From Kribbella sandramycini (GTDB taxonomy: Bacteria > Actinomycetota > Actinomycetes > Propionibacteriales > Kribbellaceae), in NCBI RefSeq assembly GCF_013131805.1, contig NZ_JABJRC010000002.1:868001-932000 (forward strand): a DNA stretch of 64,000 nt. The letters run 5' to 3'. Position 1 is the first letter of the stretch. Each line of letters opens with the position of its first letter. Shown here piece after piece: positions 1 to 8,606 of the stretch. A program made the position numbers and the translations under genes. The notes beneath the pieces are model-generated. The model was not told the DNA's origin, made no database searches, and saw only the letters and a program-made list of their open reading frames with translations.

Positions 1-581
1 TCTGGGCGCTGTCAGCGAGCCCAGCACTCGCCTATCCGCCGACACCGCCATCCGCGAGCACCGCGGCGACGCAGCTGGCCGGGCTGACCGTGAAAGCCGA
101 AGGCTCCAGCAGCGGCTACTCGCGGGACAAGTTCCCGCACTGGCACACCGTGACCGGTACCTGCGACACCCGCGACCAGGTGCTCAAGCGGGACGGCTCC
201 GGCGTCACCGTCGACGCCAACTGCGAGCCGACCGCCGGCCGCTGGTACAGCGTGTACGACGCGGTCTGGGTCGAGGACGACTCCTCGATCGACATCGACC
301 ACATCGTGCCGCTGTCGGAGGCATGGAAGTCCGGTGCGAGCGGCTGGACGACCGCGAAACGCGAGCAGTTCGCGAACGACCTGAGTATTGCCCAGCTGAT
401 CGCGGTGTCGGCGTCCAGCAACCGCTCCAAAGGCGACTCCGACCCGGCGGTCTGGAAGCCGACCAACACCTCGGTGCACTGCGTCTACGCGCGCGAGTGG
501 ATCTGGGTGAAGCACACCTATGCGCTGTCGCTGCAGTCCGCGGAGAAGACCGCACTGCAGCAGATGCTGGCCAGCTGCTGA
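1..581 (+). CDS. Secreted HNH nuclease, DUF1524/GmrSD C-terminal type (5' end outside window)
   Basis: The reading frame is open from the window edge; the first ATG-like start inside it (about position 90) would cut into the mature protein, so the gene starts upstream. The residues before it read as the end of a signal peptide (SASPALA then a Pro/Ser-rich linker). The body has the HNH signature DIDHIVPLSEAW followed by the NRSKGDSDPAVWKP segment typical of the DUF1524 family, and two cysteine pairs that fit an extracytoplasmic protein. Family members cut DNA or RNA non-specifically; an extracellular nuclease is inferred. It converges with the regulator that follows, whose stop is adjacent. 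Confidence 0.85.
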   Translation, partial: WALSASPALAYPPTPPSASTAATQLAGLTVKAEGSSSGYSRDKFPHWHTVTGTCDTRDQVLKRDGSGVTVDANCEPTAGRWYSVYDAVWVEDDSSIDIDHIVPLSEAWKSGASGWTTAKREQFANDLSIAQLIAVSASSNRSKGDSDPAVWKPTNTSVHCVYAREWIWVKHTYALSLQSAEKTALQQMLASC

Positions 582-1520
582 CTATTCGCCGAGCAGGCGG
601 CGACGCTGGGCGTGCACTCCGGCTTGGAAGCGGGTGCGCGCGCCCAGTGTGTCCATCAGCTCGGCGACTCGGCGCCCGACCGTCCGGCTGCTCAGATTGA
701 GCTGCCGGGCGATGGCGTCGTCCTTCAGCCCGGCTGACAGCAGCGTCAGCAGTCGCGAGTCGAGCGGCTCGGGGGCCTCGGCCGGCACCACAGGCACGGC
801 CTGCTCCCACAGGAGGGTGAACATCTCCACCAACGCGTTCAGCAGCGAGCAGGGATGTACGACGAGCGCGCTGTCGACCAGTGCGTCCACGGACAGCGGT
901 AGCAGCGCAGCCTGCCGGTCGAACACCGCCAGCTTCATCGGCACCGTCGGATGCGTCCGCGAGGTCTCACCGGCGTCCGCTGCGCTGTAGGCCTCGTCGA
1001 GGCCGCCGGGTCGTTCGAAGGAGTCGGGGGAGTAGATGCCGCGTACGGTCACGCCTTCGCGGAGCAGCCCGCGGACGCGAGTGTCGGAGTCCTCTGTGAC
1101 CGCGGCGTACGGCGGACGGTCCAGAACGAGCAGCTCCTTGTGGGTGCCGTTCAGCAACTGTGCGAAGCGGGCGGCGATCGACTCCTGCCCGACGACCACC
1201 TCGACCAAGTTCTCCGGCTGGTGGAGCTCCTGCTCGCGCAGCGCGGACATCATCTCCCGGGCCTCGGCGCGGACCCGGTCGTGCTCGGCTCGGCGTACGG
1301 CGACCAGCGTGTCGACGGCGACATCCGGACGGGTCGGCAGCAGCCGCTCGGCGGCCCGGGTGAGCAGGCCAAGCGTTTCGAGCCGGCCGACCGTCTCGGC
1401 GACGTCCGCCTCGGTGCGGTTCAGGAGGACGGCGAGCTCCGGCACCCCGGATCCGGGCGCGGTCAGCAGCACGCGGTAGGCGTGCTCGTCGGGTGTCGTG
1501 ACCCCGAGCGGCTCCAGCAT
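582..1520 (-). CDS. LuxR-type regulator with TrmB-like N-terminal domain
   Basis: 312 residues. The first 60 or so form a winged-helix, TrmB-like region (TPDEHAYRVLL...LNRTEADVAETVGRLETLGLL), the middle is a TrmB/phospholipase-D-like sensor segment, and the C-terminal 60 residues are a LuxR HTH (LLTLLSAGLKDDAIARQLNLSSRTVGRRVAELMDTLGARTRFQAG). This architecture is common in Streptomyces and relatives as orphan regulators; the ligand is unknown. Transcribed away from the permease, so a shared divergent control region at 1521-1664 is possible. Confidence 0.85.
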   Translation of the reverse strand: MLEPLGVTTPDEHAYRVLLTAPGSGVPELAVLLNRTEADVAETVGRLETLGLLTRAAERLLPTRPDVAVDTLVAVRRAEHDRVRAEAREMMSALREQELHQPENLVEVVVGQESIAARFAQLLNGTHKELLVLDRPPYAAVTEDSDTRVRGLLREGVTVRGIYSPDSFERPGGLDEAYSAADAGETSRTHPTVPMKLAVFDRQAALLPLSVDALVDSALVVHPCSLLNALVEMFTLLWEQAVPVVPAEAPEPLDSRLLTLLSAGLKDDAIARQLNLSSRTVGRRVAELMDTLGARTRFQAGVHAQRRRLLGE

Positions 1521-1664
1521 CCGCTCAAGCTATCGTCTCACCCGGTCACTGGCCGGTTCCTGTCATGTCCGACCCAGGCCAAGGCGGATTTGGCGCGCGC
1601 CCGGCGTTACCTCGGGCCTATCTGGTGGCAGCATGTCCCTACGCTCCGATCGCAGGGAGGCACC

Positions 1665-1745
1665 ATGAGTGAGCGCAGCGAACTCCAAAAGCACAGCGTG
1701 CGTCAGTCATTCACACCGCAGCGAAGCGAGGATGGGAATGAGTGA
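1665..1745 (+). CDS. Possible 26-codon leader ORF overlapping the permease start
   Basis: An ATG preceded by GGGAGG with 4 nt spacing opens a 26-codon frame (begins MSERSELQKH) whose TGA (1743-1745) lies inside the beginning of the permease gene, overlapping it by 8 bp in another frame. The arrangement would allow translational coupling. Short MSERSE-type frames are frequent near starts in actinobacteria and may be only a GC-rich repeat, so existence as a peptide is uncertain. Confidence 0.35.
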   Translation: MSERSELQKHSVRQSFTPQRSEDGNE

Positions 1746-3147
1746 GACCACTGCGCCAACACAAGCTGGCGATCGTCCAGAACTGAAACGGGTGATGGGC
1801 CCCGGCCTGTTGCTGCTGTTCGTTGTTGGGGACATCCTCGGCACCGGTGTGTACGCGCTCACCGGCAAGGTCGCGGGCGAGGTGGGCGGTGCGGTCTGGC
1901 TGCCGTTCTTGTGCGCGTTCATCGTCGCGCTGCTGACCGCCACCAGTTACCTCGAGCTGGTCACGAAGTACCCGCGGGCCGGCGGCGCCGCCGTCTACAC
2001 GCACAAGGCGTTCGGGATCCACTTCCTGACCTTCCTGCTCACGTTCGCGGTGATGTGCTCCGGCCTCACCTCGGCGTCCAGCGCGTCGAAGGCGTTCTCG
2101 ACGAACTTCGCCGCCGCGGTCGGGATCGACAAGGACCGCGGCTCGGTGCTGATGATCGTCGCGCTCGCGTTCATGGCGCTGATCGCGCTGGTGAACCTGC
2201 GCGGCGTCGGCGAGAGCGTGAAGGCGAACGTCGTCCTGACGCTGATCGAGCTGACCGGTCTGCTGATCGTGATCGCGATCGGCGTCTGGGCGATCGCCGG
2301 CGGCGACGGCGACACCTCGCGGCTGACCGAGTTCAAGACCCCGAACGGGGACTCGCCGTTCGGGGCGGTCACGGCCGCGACCGCGCTGGCGTTCTTCGCG
2401 ATGGTCGGCTTCGAGGACTCGGTGAACATGGCCGAGGAGACCAAGGACCCGGTCCGGATCTTCCCGAAGATCATGCTGATCGGCCTCAGCATCACCGGTG
2501 TCATCTATGTGCTGGTCGCGATCTCGGCGATCACGCTGGTCTCACCGGAGGAGCTGAACGAGGGCAACGCGCCGCTGCTGAAGGTGATCTCGGCCGGCGC
2601 CCCGGGCTTCCCGCTCGAGCTCTTCGCCTGGATCACGATGTTCGCGGTCGCGAACTCGGCGCTGATCAACATGCTGATGGCGAGCCGGCTGCTCTACGGC
2701 ATGTCCCACGAGAAAGTGCTCCCGGGCCCGCTCGGCCGGGTGCTGCGCAAGCGGCGGACGCCGTGGGTCGCGATCCTGTTCACCACGCTGCTCGCGTTCT
2801 TCCTGATCGGGTACGCCGACCTGACCGCCCTGGGCGGGACGACGGCGTTCCTGCTGCTGTGCGTGTTCGCGATCGTGAACGTCGCCGTCCTGGTGCTGCG
2901 CCGGGACAAGGTCGAGCACAAGCACTTCCACGCGCCGACGCTGCTCCCGGTGCTCGGCGTCGTGCTGTGCGTCTACCTGGCCAGCCCGCTGTCGGGCCGC
3001 GCGACTCAGGACTACAAGATCGCCGGCTGGCTGATGCTGGTCGGCATCGGGCTCTGGGCGCTCACCTGGCTGCTGAACAAGTACGTGTTCAAGCGGCACG
3101 CGGACTTCGATCCGTCGCACCTCGACCCGAGTGGTCCGGTGAACTGA
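1738..3147 (+). CDS. APC-superfamily amino acid permease
   Basis: About 469 residues with roughly twelve hydrophobic segments. The first helix carries the APC motif GDILGTGVYAL (ligand backbone-binding GXG) and helix 6 the AFFAMVGFEDSVNMAEETKDP motif, both typical of amino acid/polyamine permeases importing a substrate with proton symport. The ATG at 1738 was chosen because GCGAGG lies 6 nt upstream; ATG 1732 and an upstream in-frame start at 1669 are alternatives. Its 3' end overlaps the convergent MFS gene by 59 bp. Substrate is not readable from sequence. Confidence 0.9.
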   Translation: MSETTAPTQAGDRPELKRVMGPGLLLLFVVGDILGTGVYALTGKVAGEVGGAVWLPFLCAFIVALLTATSYLELVTKYPRAGGAAVYTHKAFGIHFLTFLLTFAVMCSGLTSASSASKAFSTNFAAAVGIDKDRGSVLMIVALAFMALIALVNLRGVGESVKANVVLTLIELTGLLIVIAIGVWAIAGGDGDTSRLTEFKTPNGDSPFGAVTAATALAFFAMVGFEDSVNMAEETKDPVRIFPKIMLIGLSITGVIYVLVAISAITLVSPEELNEGNAPLLKVISAGAPGFPLELFAWITMFAVANSALINMLMASRLLYGMSHEKVLPGPLGRVLRKRRTPWVAILFTTLLAFFLIGYADLTALGGTTAFLLLCVFAIVNVAVLVLRRDKVEHKHFHAPTLLPVLGVVLCVYLASPLSGRATQDYKIAGWLMLVGIGLWALTWLLNKYVFKRHADFDPSHLDPSGPVN

Positions 3148-4288
3148 CCGGCAGGTAGGCGGCCACGACGACCGTCGCGAGGGCCGCGAGCCCGGTGCCG
3201 ACCGCGATCCAGCCGAGGGCGGGGTAACCCGCCCCGGCTCCGATCGCGAGCCCGCCGAGCCACGGCCCGAGCGTGATCCCGATGTTGAACGAGGAGAAGT
3301 TCGTCGCGGTCGCCATCGTCGGCGCGTTACCGGCCAGGCTGAAGACCCGGGCGTTCAGCGCCGGGTTGACCGCGAAGCCGAAGCCGCCGAGCAGGAAGAT
3401 CGTCGCGATCGCGACCACCGGGCTGCCGGCGGTCAGCGCGAGCAGGGCCGAGAGCACGATCAGGCCGCTGATCCCGACGAACAGGGTGTGGAAGGGGAGC
3501 GCGTCGGCCGTCCGCCCGCCGAGCGTGATCCCGATGAACGAGCCGAGGCCGTACAGCGCGAGGACGCCGGGGACGGCGCCGGCCGGCAGCCCGGTCTCGC
3601 GGATCAGCAGCGGCGCGAGGTAGCTGAACACGACCAGGATCGACGACGTGATCAGCGCGGTGGTCGCGAACGCGAGCCAGAGCCGCGGGTTGATCAGGGC
3701 GCGCAATTCGGCGCCGAGGTCGGGCGCGGTGGCCGGATCGGGCCGGCCACCCGGGATCGTCCGCAGGACGCCGATCAGCGCGCAGACGCACAGGGCGGCG
3801 ACCGTCCAGAACGCGGCCCGCCAGCCGAGGTGCTGCCCGAGCACGGTGCCGATCGGGAGGCCGACGATGGTCGCGATCGTCAGGCCGCCGGTGACGATAC
3901 TCATCGCGCGGGCGCGACGGTCGGCCGGGACGAGCGCCATGACGGTGACCGCGGCGACCGACCAAAACCCGGCGTACACGAAGGCGCCGACGATTCGGGT
4001 TGCGAGCAGGACGGCGTAGTTCGGCGTGAGGGCCGCGACGACGTGGGTCAGCGCGAAGACGGCGAGGAACAGGACGAGCGCCGTCCGCCGGGACCATTTC
4101 AGCGTGATGACCGCGAGGATCGGAGCGCCGAGCAGCATGCCGAGCGCGAACGCCGAGATCAGCAGACCCGCGGCCGGGATCGACACGCCGAGGTCATGGG
4201 ACAGTTCGGGGAGCAGCCCGGCCAGCATCAGCTCGGACGTCCCCTGCGCGAAAATGCTCAACCCGAGCACGTAGACGGCGACTGGCAT
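3089..4288 (-). CDS. MFS drug efflux transporter, Cmx/CmrA chloramphenicol-efflux-like
   Basis: 399 residues, twelve predicted membrane spans. The N-terminus MPVAVYVLGLSIFAQGTSEL and the LLPELSHDLGVSIPAAG loop match the Cml/Cmx group of DHA1 proton antiporters that export chloramphenicol-like compounds; the antiporter motif C region (GLPIGTVLGQHLGWRAAF) is present. The last about 20 codons run into the 3' end of the permease gene on the other strand. The 112 bp between it and the rhomboid gene holds a small ATCTC-A-GAGAT palindrome (4327-4337) that could be an operator. Substrate assignment is inference. Confidence 0.85.
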   Translation of the reverse strand: MPVAVYVLGLSIFAQGTSELMLAGLLPELSHDLGVSIPAAGLLISAFALGMLLGAPILAVITLKWSRRTALVLFLAVFALTHVVAALTPNYAVLLATRIVGAFVYAGFWSVAAVTVMALVPADRRARAMSIVTGGLTIATIVGLPIGTVLGQHLGWRAAFWTVAALCVCALIGVLRTIPGGRPDPATAPDLGAELRALINPRLWLAFATTALITSSILVVFSYLAPLLIRETGLPAGAVPGVLALYGLGSFIGITLGGRTADALPFHTLFVGISGLIVLSALLALTAGSPVVAIATIFLLGGFGFAVNPALNARVFSLAGNAPTMATATNFSSFNIGITLGPWLGGLAIGAGAGYPALGWIAVGTGLAALATVVVAAYLPVSSPDHSGRGATDRSPRAA

Positions 4289-4400
4289 GTGTTTCCCCCA
4301 AGCCCCACTGGACAGCCACCTTGAGTATCTCAGAGATCACTCTGCGCTGTCGCCGCGCCTGTCGCGGACTGAGACTTGTGTCATACGGCATCGTTGAGAC

Positions 4401-5006
4401 ATGAGTTACCAGACTCCAGCTCGGCGTACGGGGCGGTCGGTCGACACCGCCCGGATCGGCGGCGGCCTGAAGACGCTGGCCGCGCTGCTCGGGCTGATGT
4501 GGCTCAGCGAGATCGTCGACACCGCGCTCAACGGCCGCCTCGACAACTACGGCATCATCGCCCGCGACCCCGAGGGCCTGCTCGGCATCATCACCTCGCC
4601 GTTCCTGCACCTCGGCTTCAACCACCTGATCTCCAACACCCTGCCGCTGATCATGCTCGGCGCCCTGATCGCACTCTCCGGCGCCACCCGCCTGCTCGCC
4701 GTCACCGCCGTCGTCGCGGTCATCGGCGGCTTCGGCACCTGGCTGATCTCCCCACCCCACACCATCACCATCGGCGCCAGCGGCCTCGTTTTCGGCTTCG
4801 CCACCTACCTGGTCTCCCGAGGCCTCTTCAACCGCAGCCTCCTCCAGGTCCTCGTCGGCGTCCTCGTCATCGCCACCTGGGGCTCAGCCCTCCTCTCCGG
4901 CCTCCTCCCACAAGACGGCATCTCCTGGCAGGGCCACCTCTTCGGCGCCATCGCCGGCCTCCTGGCCGCCTGGCTCCTCGCCGACGAGAAGAAACCCGCT
5001 AGATAA
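4401..5006 (+). CDS. Rhomboid-family intramembrane serine protease
   Basis: 201 residues with about six membrane helices. The catalytic dyad is visible: Ser127 in GASGLVFG and His179 in WQGHLFGAIAG, plus the oxyanion-side HLGFNHLISN segment around residue 70. Rhomboids cleave transmembrane helices of client proteins within the bilayer. Start at the first ATG after a divergent promoter region shared with the MFS gene. The stop overlaps the convergent dehydratase stop by 8 bp. Confidence 0.9.
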   Translation: MSYQTPARRTGRSVDTARIGGGLKTLAALLGLMWLSEIVDTALNGRLDNYGIIARDPEGLLGIITSPFLHLGFNHLISNTLPLIMLGALIALSGATRLLAVTAVVAVIGGFGTWLISPPHTITIGASGLVFGFATYLVSRGLFNRSLLQVLVGVLVIATWGSALLSGLLPQDGISWQGHLFGAIAGLLAAWLLADEKKPAR

Positions 5007-5919
5007 GCGTTGTCGGGTCGGTGTTGGCGCCGCAGATGAGGACTACGACGTGTTCGTCGGGGGACGGGCGGTAGGCGGCTGAGGTGAGGGCGGCGAAGGC
5101 TGTGGCGGCGCCGTGCTCTACGGCCAGGTGGTGGTTGTGCCAGAGGGTTCGGCGGGCGGCGATGATGGCGTCTTCCTCGACGAGGAGGGAGCCGATGGAG
5201 TGGGTGGTGGCGGCTTCGAAGGCGAGGTTGCCGAGGCGGCGGGCGCCTAGGGAGTCGGCTGCTACGCCGCCGGCGGGGCCGTCGATGGGGGAGCCGTTCC
5301 GGAGGGCTCGGTGCAGGTCGGGGGCTTCGGCGGGTTCGACGCCGATGACGTTGGCTCGGGTGCCGAGGGCGGTCGCGATGCCGGCGACGAGGCCGCCGCC
5401 GCCGACGGCCACCAGGACGGTGTCGAAGGCGGCGACCTGGTCGAGGAGTTCGAGGCCGATGGTGCCCTGGCCGGCGACGATCTCGGGCTGGTCGAAGGCG
5501 TGCACGAGCAGGGCGTCGGTCTCGTCGCGCGCGATCAGGGCGGCTTCGTAGGCCTCGGCGTACTGGTTGCCGACCTGGACGACGTCGGCGTCGAGCGTGC
5601 GGAGTTTGGCGACCTTGGGGGCGGGAGCGTTGACCGGGACGAAGATGCGCGCCGGTACGCCGAGCTCGCGGGCGGCGTAGGCGGCGGCCAGCCCGGCGTT
5701 GCCACCGGAGGCGGCCACGATGCCCTGGCCGGTCAGGCGGCCCGCTTCCTTGGCGAGCAGCAGCCGGTTGAAGGCGCCGCGCGGCTTGAACGAACCGGTG
5801 TGCTGCAGCAGCTCCAGCTTGAACGTGAGCCCGGGCGCGACCTCGATGACCGGCGTCCGCCGAACCCGCCCGGCGATCCGCTCCGCCGCTGCCTGCACGT
5901 CCTCAATCCGTACTGTCAT
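4999..5919 (-). CDS. PLP-dependent threonine/serine dehydratase family protein
   Basis: 306 residues, about the size of a catalytic domain alone with no ACT regulatory tail, so more like catabolic or serine/threonine dehydratase-like enzymes than biosynthetic IlvA. The PLP lysine is Lys45 in GSFKPRGAF, the phosphate-binding glycine loop is VGGGGLVAGIA and SGGNAGLA is the substrate-side loop. Predicted reaction: deamination of L-threonine or L-serine to the 2-oxo acid. Start chosen at MTVRIEDVQ; the longer frame upstream is only antisense overlap. Its start overlaps the end of the next upstream hydrolase gene by 17 bp, suggesting coupling. Confidence 0.85.
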   Translation of the reverse strand: MTVRIEDVQAAAERIAGRVRRTPVIEVAPGLTFKLELLQHTGSFKPRGAFNRLLLAKEAGRLTGQGIVAASGGNAGLAAAYAARELGVPARIFVPVNAPAPKVAKLRTLDADVVQVGNQYAEAYEAALIARDETDALLVHAFDQPEIVAGQGTIGLELLDQVAAFDTVLVAVGGGGLVAGIATALGTRANVIGVEPAEAPDLHRALRNGSPIDGPAGGVAADSLGARRLGNLAFEAATTHSIGSLLVEEDAIIAARRTLWHNHHLAVEHGAATAFAALTSAAYRPSPDEHVVVLICGANTDPTTLI

Positions 5920-6718
5920 ACCCCAACCCTGCCACGGCCAGAAACTCCAGCACGAGCGGACTGGCGACCGCCCGGAACTCATGGAAATAGGCATGCCGGG
6001 CGCCCGCGATCACCTCGGCCCGAGCCTGCGGGATCCGCTCGCTGAGCACCTGCGCGTTCGCGACCGGGCTGAAGATGTCGTCCGCGCCGTGCAGGATCAG
6101 CGTCGGCGCGCCGATCTCGGGCAGCCGCTCCCAGGCCTCGTGTTTGTTGCTCGCGACCAGATGCCGGCCCTTCGCGTACGGCGGCATGTCAGCGTCCCCG
6201 AGCACCGGGTACGGGCCGGGGTTCGCGGCGCGCCACTGCGGGGTGTACATCAGATCGATCAGCACCCGGCCCGCGCGGATCGGGTCCGCGAGCGCCTTGC
6301 GGAGCTCCTGACTGCGCTCGAACCCGTGGGCCGGGCCGGGCGACGTGCAGCCGAGCACGAGCCCACGCACCCGGTCGGGGTGGTTGATGGCGATCCACTG
6401 CGCGACCCGGCCGCCCATCGACGTCCCGTAGACGTGGGCGCTCGCCAGGCCCAGCTCGTCCAGGACGGCGACGACGTCGTCCGCGAAACCCGGGGTGCTG
6501 TAGACCTCGTCCGGTTTGTCGCTCGCGCCCGTGCCGCGCCAGTCGAGGGTGATGGTGCGGTAGGTGGTGTCGAAGTCGCCGCGGACCGGCTCCCACCAGG
6601 TGTGGTTGTTGGACTGTCCCGCCAGCAGAACGAGTGGTTGCCCTTCGCCACTGATCTGGTAGGCGATGCGAGTTCCGTCCTGCGCTGTTGCGTACGGCAC
6701 GTAAGCAGTCTGCCTCAT
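5903..6718 (-). CDS. Alpha/beta hydrolase
   Basis: 271 residues. Nucleophile elbow GTSMGG (Ser100), acid in HGADDIFSP and catalytic His in GARHAYFHE fit the alpha/beta hydrolase fold, of the 3-oxoadipate enol-lactonase/peroxidase-like type. Start taken at MRQTAYVPY because the divergent SDR gene begins 18 bp away; the apparent long N-terminal extension in the same frame is antisense to the SDR and OsmC genes. Substrate unknown. Confidence 0.85.
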   Translation of the reverse strand: MRQTAYVPYATAQDGTRIAYQISGEGQPLVLLAGQSNNHTWWEPVRGDFDTTYRTITLDWRGTGASDKPDEVYSTPGFADDVVAVLDELGLASAHVYGTSMGGRVAQWIAINHPDRVRGLVLGCTSPGPAHGFERSQELRKALADPIRAGRVLIDLMYTPQWRAANPGPYPVLGDADMPPYAKGRHLVASNKHEAWERLPEIGAPTLILHGADDIFSPVANAQVLSERIPQARAEVIAGARHAYFHEFRAVASPLVLEFLAVAGLGYDSTD

Positions 6719-6736
6719 GCGGGTTAGGCTCGGGGT

Positions 6737-7387
6737 ATGCGAGTCGTGATTGCGGGTGGACACGGACAGATCGCGCTGCGGCTGACCAAGCTGCTGAGCG
6801 ATGACGGGCACGAGGTGGTCGGGCTGGTGCGCAACCCGGACCATCTGCCCGACGTCGCGGATCTGGGCGGCCAGGCCGCCGTCCTGGATCTGGAGGAGGC
6901 CGACACCGACGCGGTGGCCGCGATCCTCGAAGGCGCCGATGTCGCGATCTTCGCGGCCGGCGCCGGCCCGGGCAGCGGGAACGACCGCAAGGACACCGTC
7001 GACCGGGGCGCGGCCGCGCTGTTCGCCGAGGCCGCGGGCCAGGCCGGCGTCCGGCGGCACATCCAGGTCGGCTCGATGGGCGCGGACCGCGTCGACGAGC
7101 TGCCGCCGGAGGAGTCGTTCACGATCTATCTCCGCGCGAAGAAGGCCGCCGAGGACGACCTGCGCGCCCGCGATCTGGACTGGACCATCCTCCGGCCCGG
7201 TCATCTGACCAACGATCGCGGCACCGGCCTGGTGAAGCTGGCCGACAAGACCGGCCGCGGCGAGGTGACCCGCGACGACGTCGCGCTGGTGCTCGCCGGG
7301 CTGTGCACGACCACGGCCGCGATCGGCCGCACGCTCGAGCTGGTGGCCGGGGACGTCCCGGTCGCCGACGCGCTCGAGAACCTCTGA
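6737..7387 (+). CDS. NAD(P)-binding atypical SDR oxidoreductase
   Basis: 216 residues with an N-terminal dinucleotide-binding loop AGGHGQIA and an SDR-like fold of the YwnB/NAD(P)H-binding (PF13460) type. An active-site Tyr-x-x-x-Lys is YLRAKKAAE. ILRPGHLTND after the central strand is typical of this family. The substrate is unknown; members act as reductases or redox sensors. It is divergent from the hydrolase with only 18 bp between starts, so both promoters must overlap the coding ends or the genes are leaderless. Confidence 0.85.
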   Translation: MRVVIAGGHGQIALRLTKLLSDDGHEVVGLVRNPDHLPDVADLGGQAAVLDLEEADTDAVAAILEGADVAIFAAGAGPGSGNDRKDTVDRGAAALFAEAAGQAGVRRHIQVGSMGADRVDELPPEESFTIYLRAKKAAEDDLRARDLDWTILRPGHLTNDRGTGLVKLADKTGRGEVTRDDVALVLAGLCTTTAAIGRTLELVAGDVPVADALENL

Positions 7388-7408
7388 CGTTGCCAGCGGC
7401 AACAGATT

Positions 7409-7843
7409 GTGAAGGCAATGGGCGACAGTTCGCGGCAGGTCACGTTCGAGCGGCTGACCAACAGCAGCTACCGGGTGCACAACGTCCGGGGCGGCAGTAT
7501 CACGGTCGGCTCGGGCGGTGACGACACCGACTTCACGCCGGTCGAGCTGCTGCTGGCCGCGATCGGCACCTGCTCGGCGATCGACGTCGACGTCGTGGTC
7601 AGCCGGCGCGCCGAGCCGTCGGAGTTCAGCGCCGTCGTCCGCGGCGACAAGATCCGGGACGCCGAAGCGGGCAACCGGATGGAGAACCTGGCCGTCGAGT
7701 TCACCATCCGCTTCCCCGAGGGCGAGGACGGCGACAAGGCGCGCGAGGCGCTGCCGCGCGCGGTGAAGATGTCGCACGACCGGCTCTGCACGGTCAGCCG
7801 CACCGTCGAGCTCGGCACGCCGGTCACCACTACTGCGGACTGA
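7409..7843 (+). CDS. OsmC/Ohr-family peroxidase-like protein
   Basis: 144 residues from a GTG start (ATG at 7418 is an alternative). The two redox cysteines of OsmC/Ohr enzymes are present, Cys55 in AIGTCSAIDV and Cys127 in DRLCTVSRT, and the LLLAAIGTCSAID helix is diagnostic. The family reduces organic hydroperoxides. It follows the SDR gene by 21 bp in the same direction, probably one transcript, and its 3' end overlaps the convergent reductase gene by 14 bp. Confidence 0.88.
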   Translation: MKAMGDSSRQVTFERLTNSSYRVHNVRGGSITVGSGGDDTDFTPVELLLAAIGTCSAIDVDVVVSRRAEPSEFSAVVRGDKIRDAEAGNRMENLAVEFTIRFPEGEDGDKAREALPRAVKMSHDRLCTVSRTVELGTPVTTTAD

Positions 7844-8606
7844 GGAACTCACTCACCGGGCGCAGCCGCGTGCTGAGCAGGCGCTGCGTCCGGACGCTGT
7901 CCAGGCGCACGTGTGACTCGACACCGGGTGTTGCCGGTAGCGCATCTGGGTCCAACCCGTCGCGGACGGCGATGAGCCGGCCCAGCTCCAGCCGGCTGAC
8001 CGCCTCTGGCCCGGCGACATGGGCGATGCCGGTGCGGTCGCTTGTGGTCAGCTCCAGGAGGGCTGTCGCCAGGTCGGTCACATGCACCGGACAGCGGATG
8101 TTCTCCGTGAACAGGGCTCCAGGTGTTCCAGAGGCCAGTGCGTGCGTGAGCTGCTCGGCTTGCGACGTCCGGTCGCTGGCGACGATGAGCGACGTCCGGG
8201 CGATCAGCGCGTTCGGGTGGATTGCACGCACTGCGGTCTCCGCTGCGGCCTTGGCCGCGCCGTACGGCGTGACCGGGCACGGCGATGCCGTCTCGGCGTA
8301 CGGGGCGGGGCTGCTGCCGAAGACGACGTCGGTCGAGACGAGCACGAATCTGGCGTCGCGGGCCGCGACTGCGAGCCTGGCGGCGCCGTCGGCCGTGGTT
8401 GCCCAGTCGTCTTGCCGGAACGCGGCATGGATGACCGCGTCCGGCCGGACTCGATCGATGACGGTCTGAACGTCGCCGAGGACGTCGAGCCGGACTCCGC
8501 CGTCCACTGGCGTGGAGTGGTAAGTGGGGACGACGTCGTACCCGGACGCCAGCCGTACGACCTCTCGCCCCAGGAACCCCGCGGCGCCGGTGACCAGCAG
8601 CTTCAC
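7830..8606 (-). CDS. dTDP-4-dehydrorhamnose reductase-like SDR (RmlD family)
   Basis: 258 residues from a GTG start. Rossmann loop TGAAGFLG at residues 7-14, STDVVFGS catalytic-serine region and YGAAKAAAE active-site Tyr-x-x-x-Lys match the RmlD/extended SDR family that reduces nucleotide-linked 4-keto sugars. It is shorter than typical RmlD (about 280-300). The start GTGA overlaps the upstream gene's stop by 4 bp, so the two are probably translationally coupled. True substrate is unresolved. Confidence 0.82.
   Translation of the reverse strand: MKLLVTGAAGFLGREVVRLASGYDVVPTYHSTPVDGGVRLDVLGDVQTVIDRVRPDAVIHAAFRQDDWATTADGAARLAVAARDARFVLVSTDVVFGSSPAPYAETASPCPVTPYGAAKAAAETAVRAIHPNALIARTSLIVASDRTSQAEQLTHALASGTPGALFTENIRCPVHVTDLATALLELTTSDRTGIAHVAGPEAVSRLELGRLIAVRDGLDPDALPATPGVESHVRLDSVRTQRLLSTRLRPVSEFLSPQ

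Noticed and set aside
951..1745. 264-codon + frame opposite the LuxR-type regulator
   Set aside because: It lies antisense to a recognisable gene and shows only arginine/glutamate-rich GC-skewed translation; only its last 26 codons are considered as a leader ORF.
6719..7852. N-terminal extension of the hydrolase frame to 7852
   Set aside because: The added part is antisense to SDR and OsmC genes; the hydrolase family starts at MRQTAYVPY.
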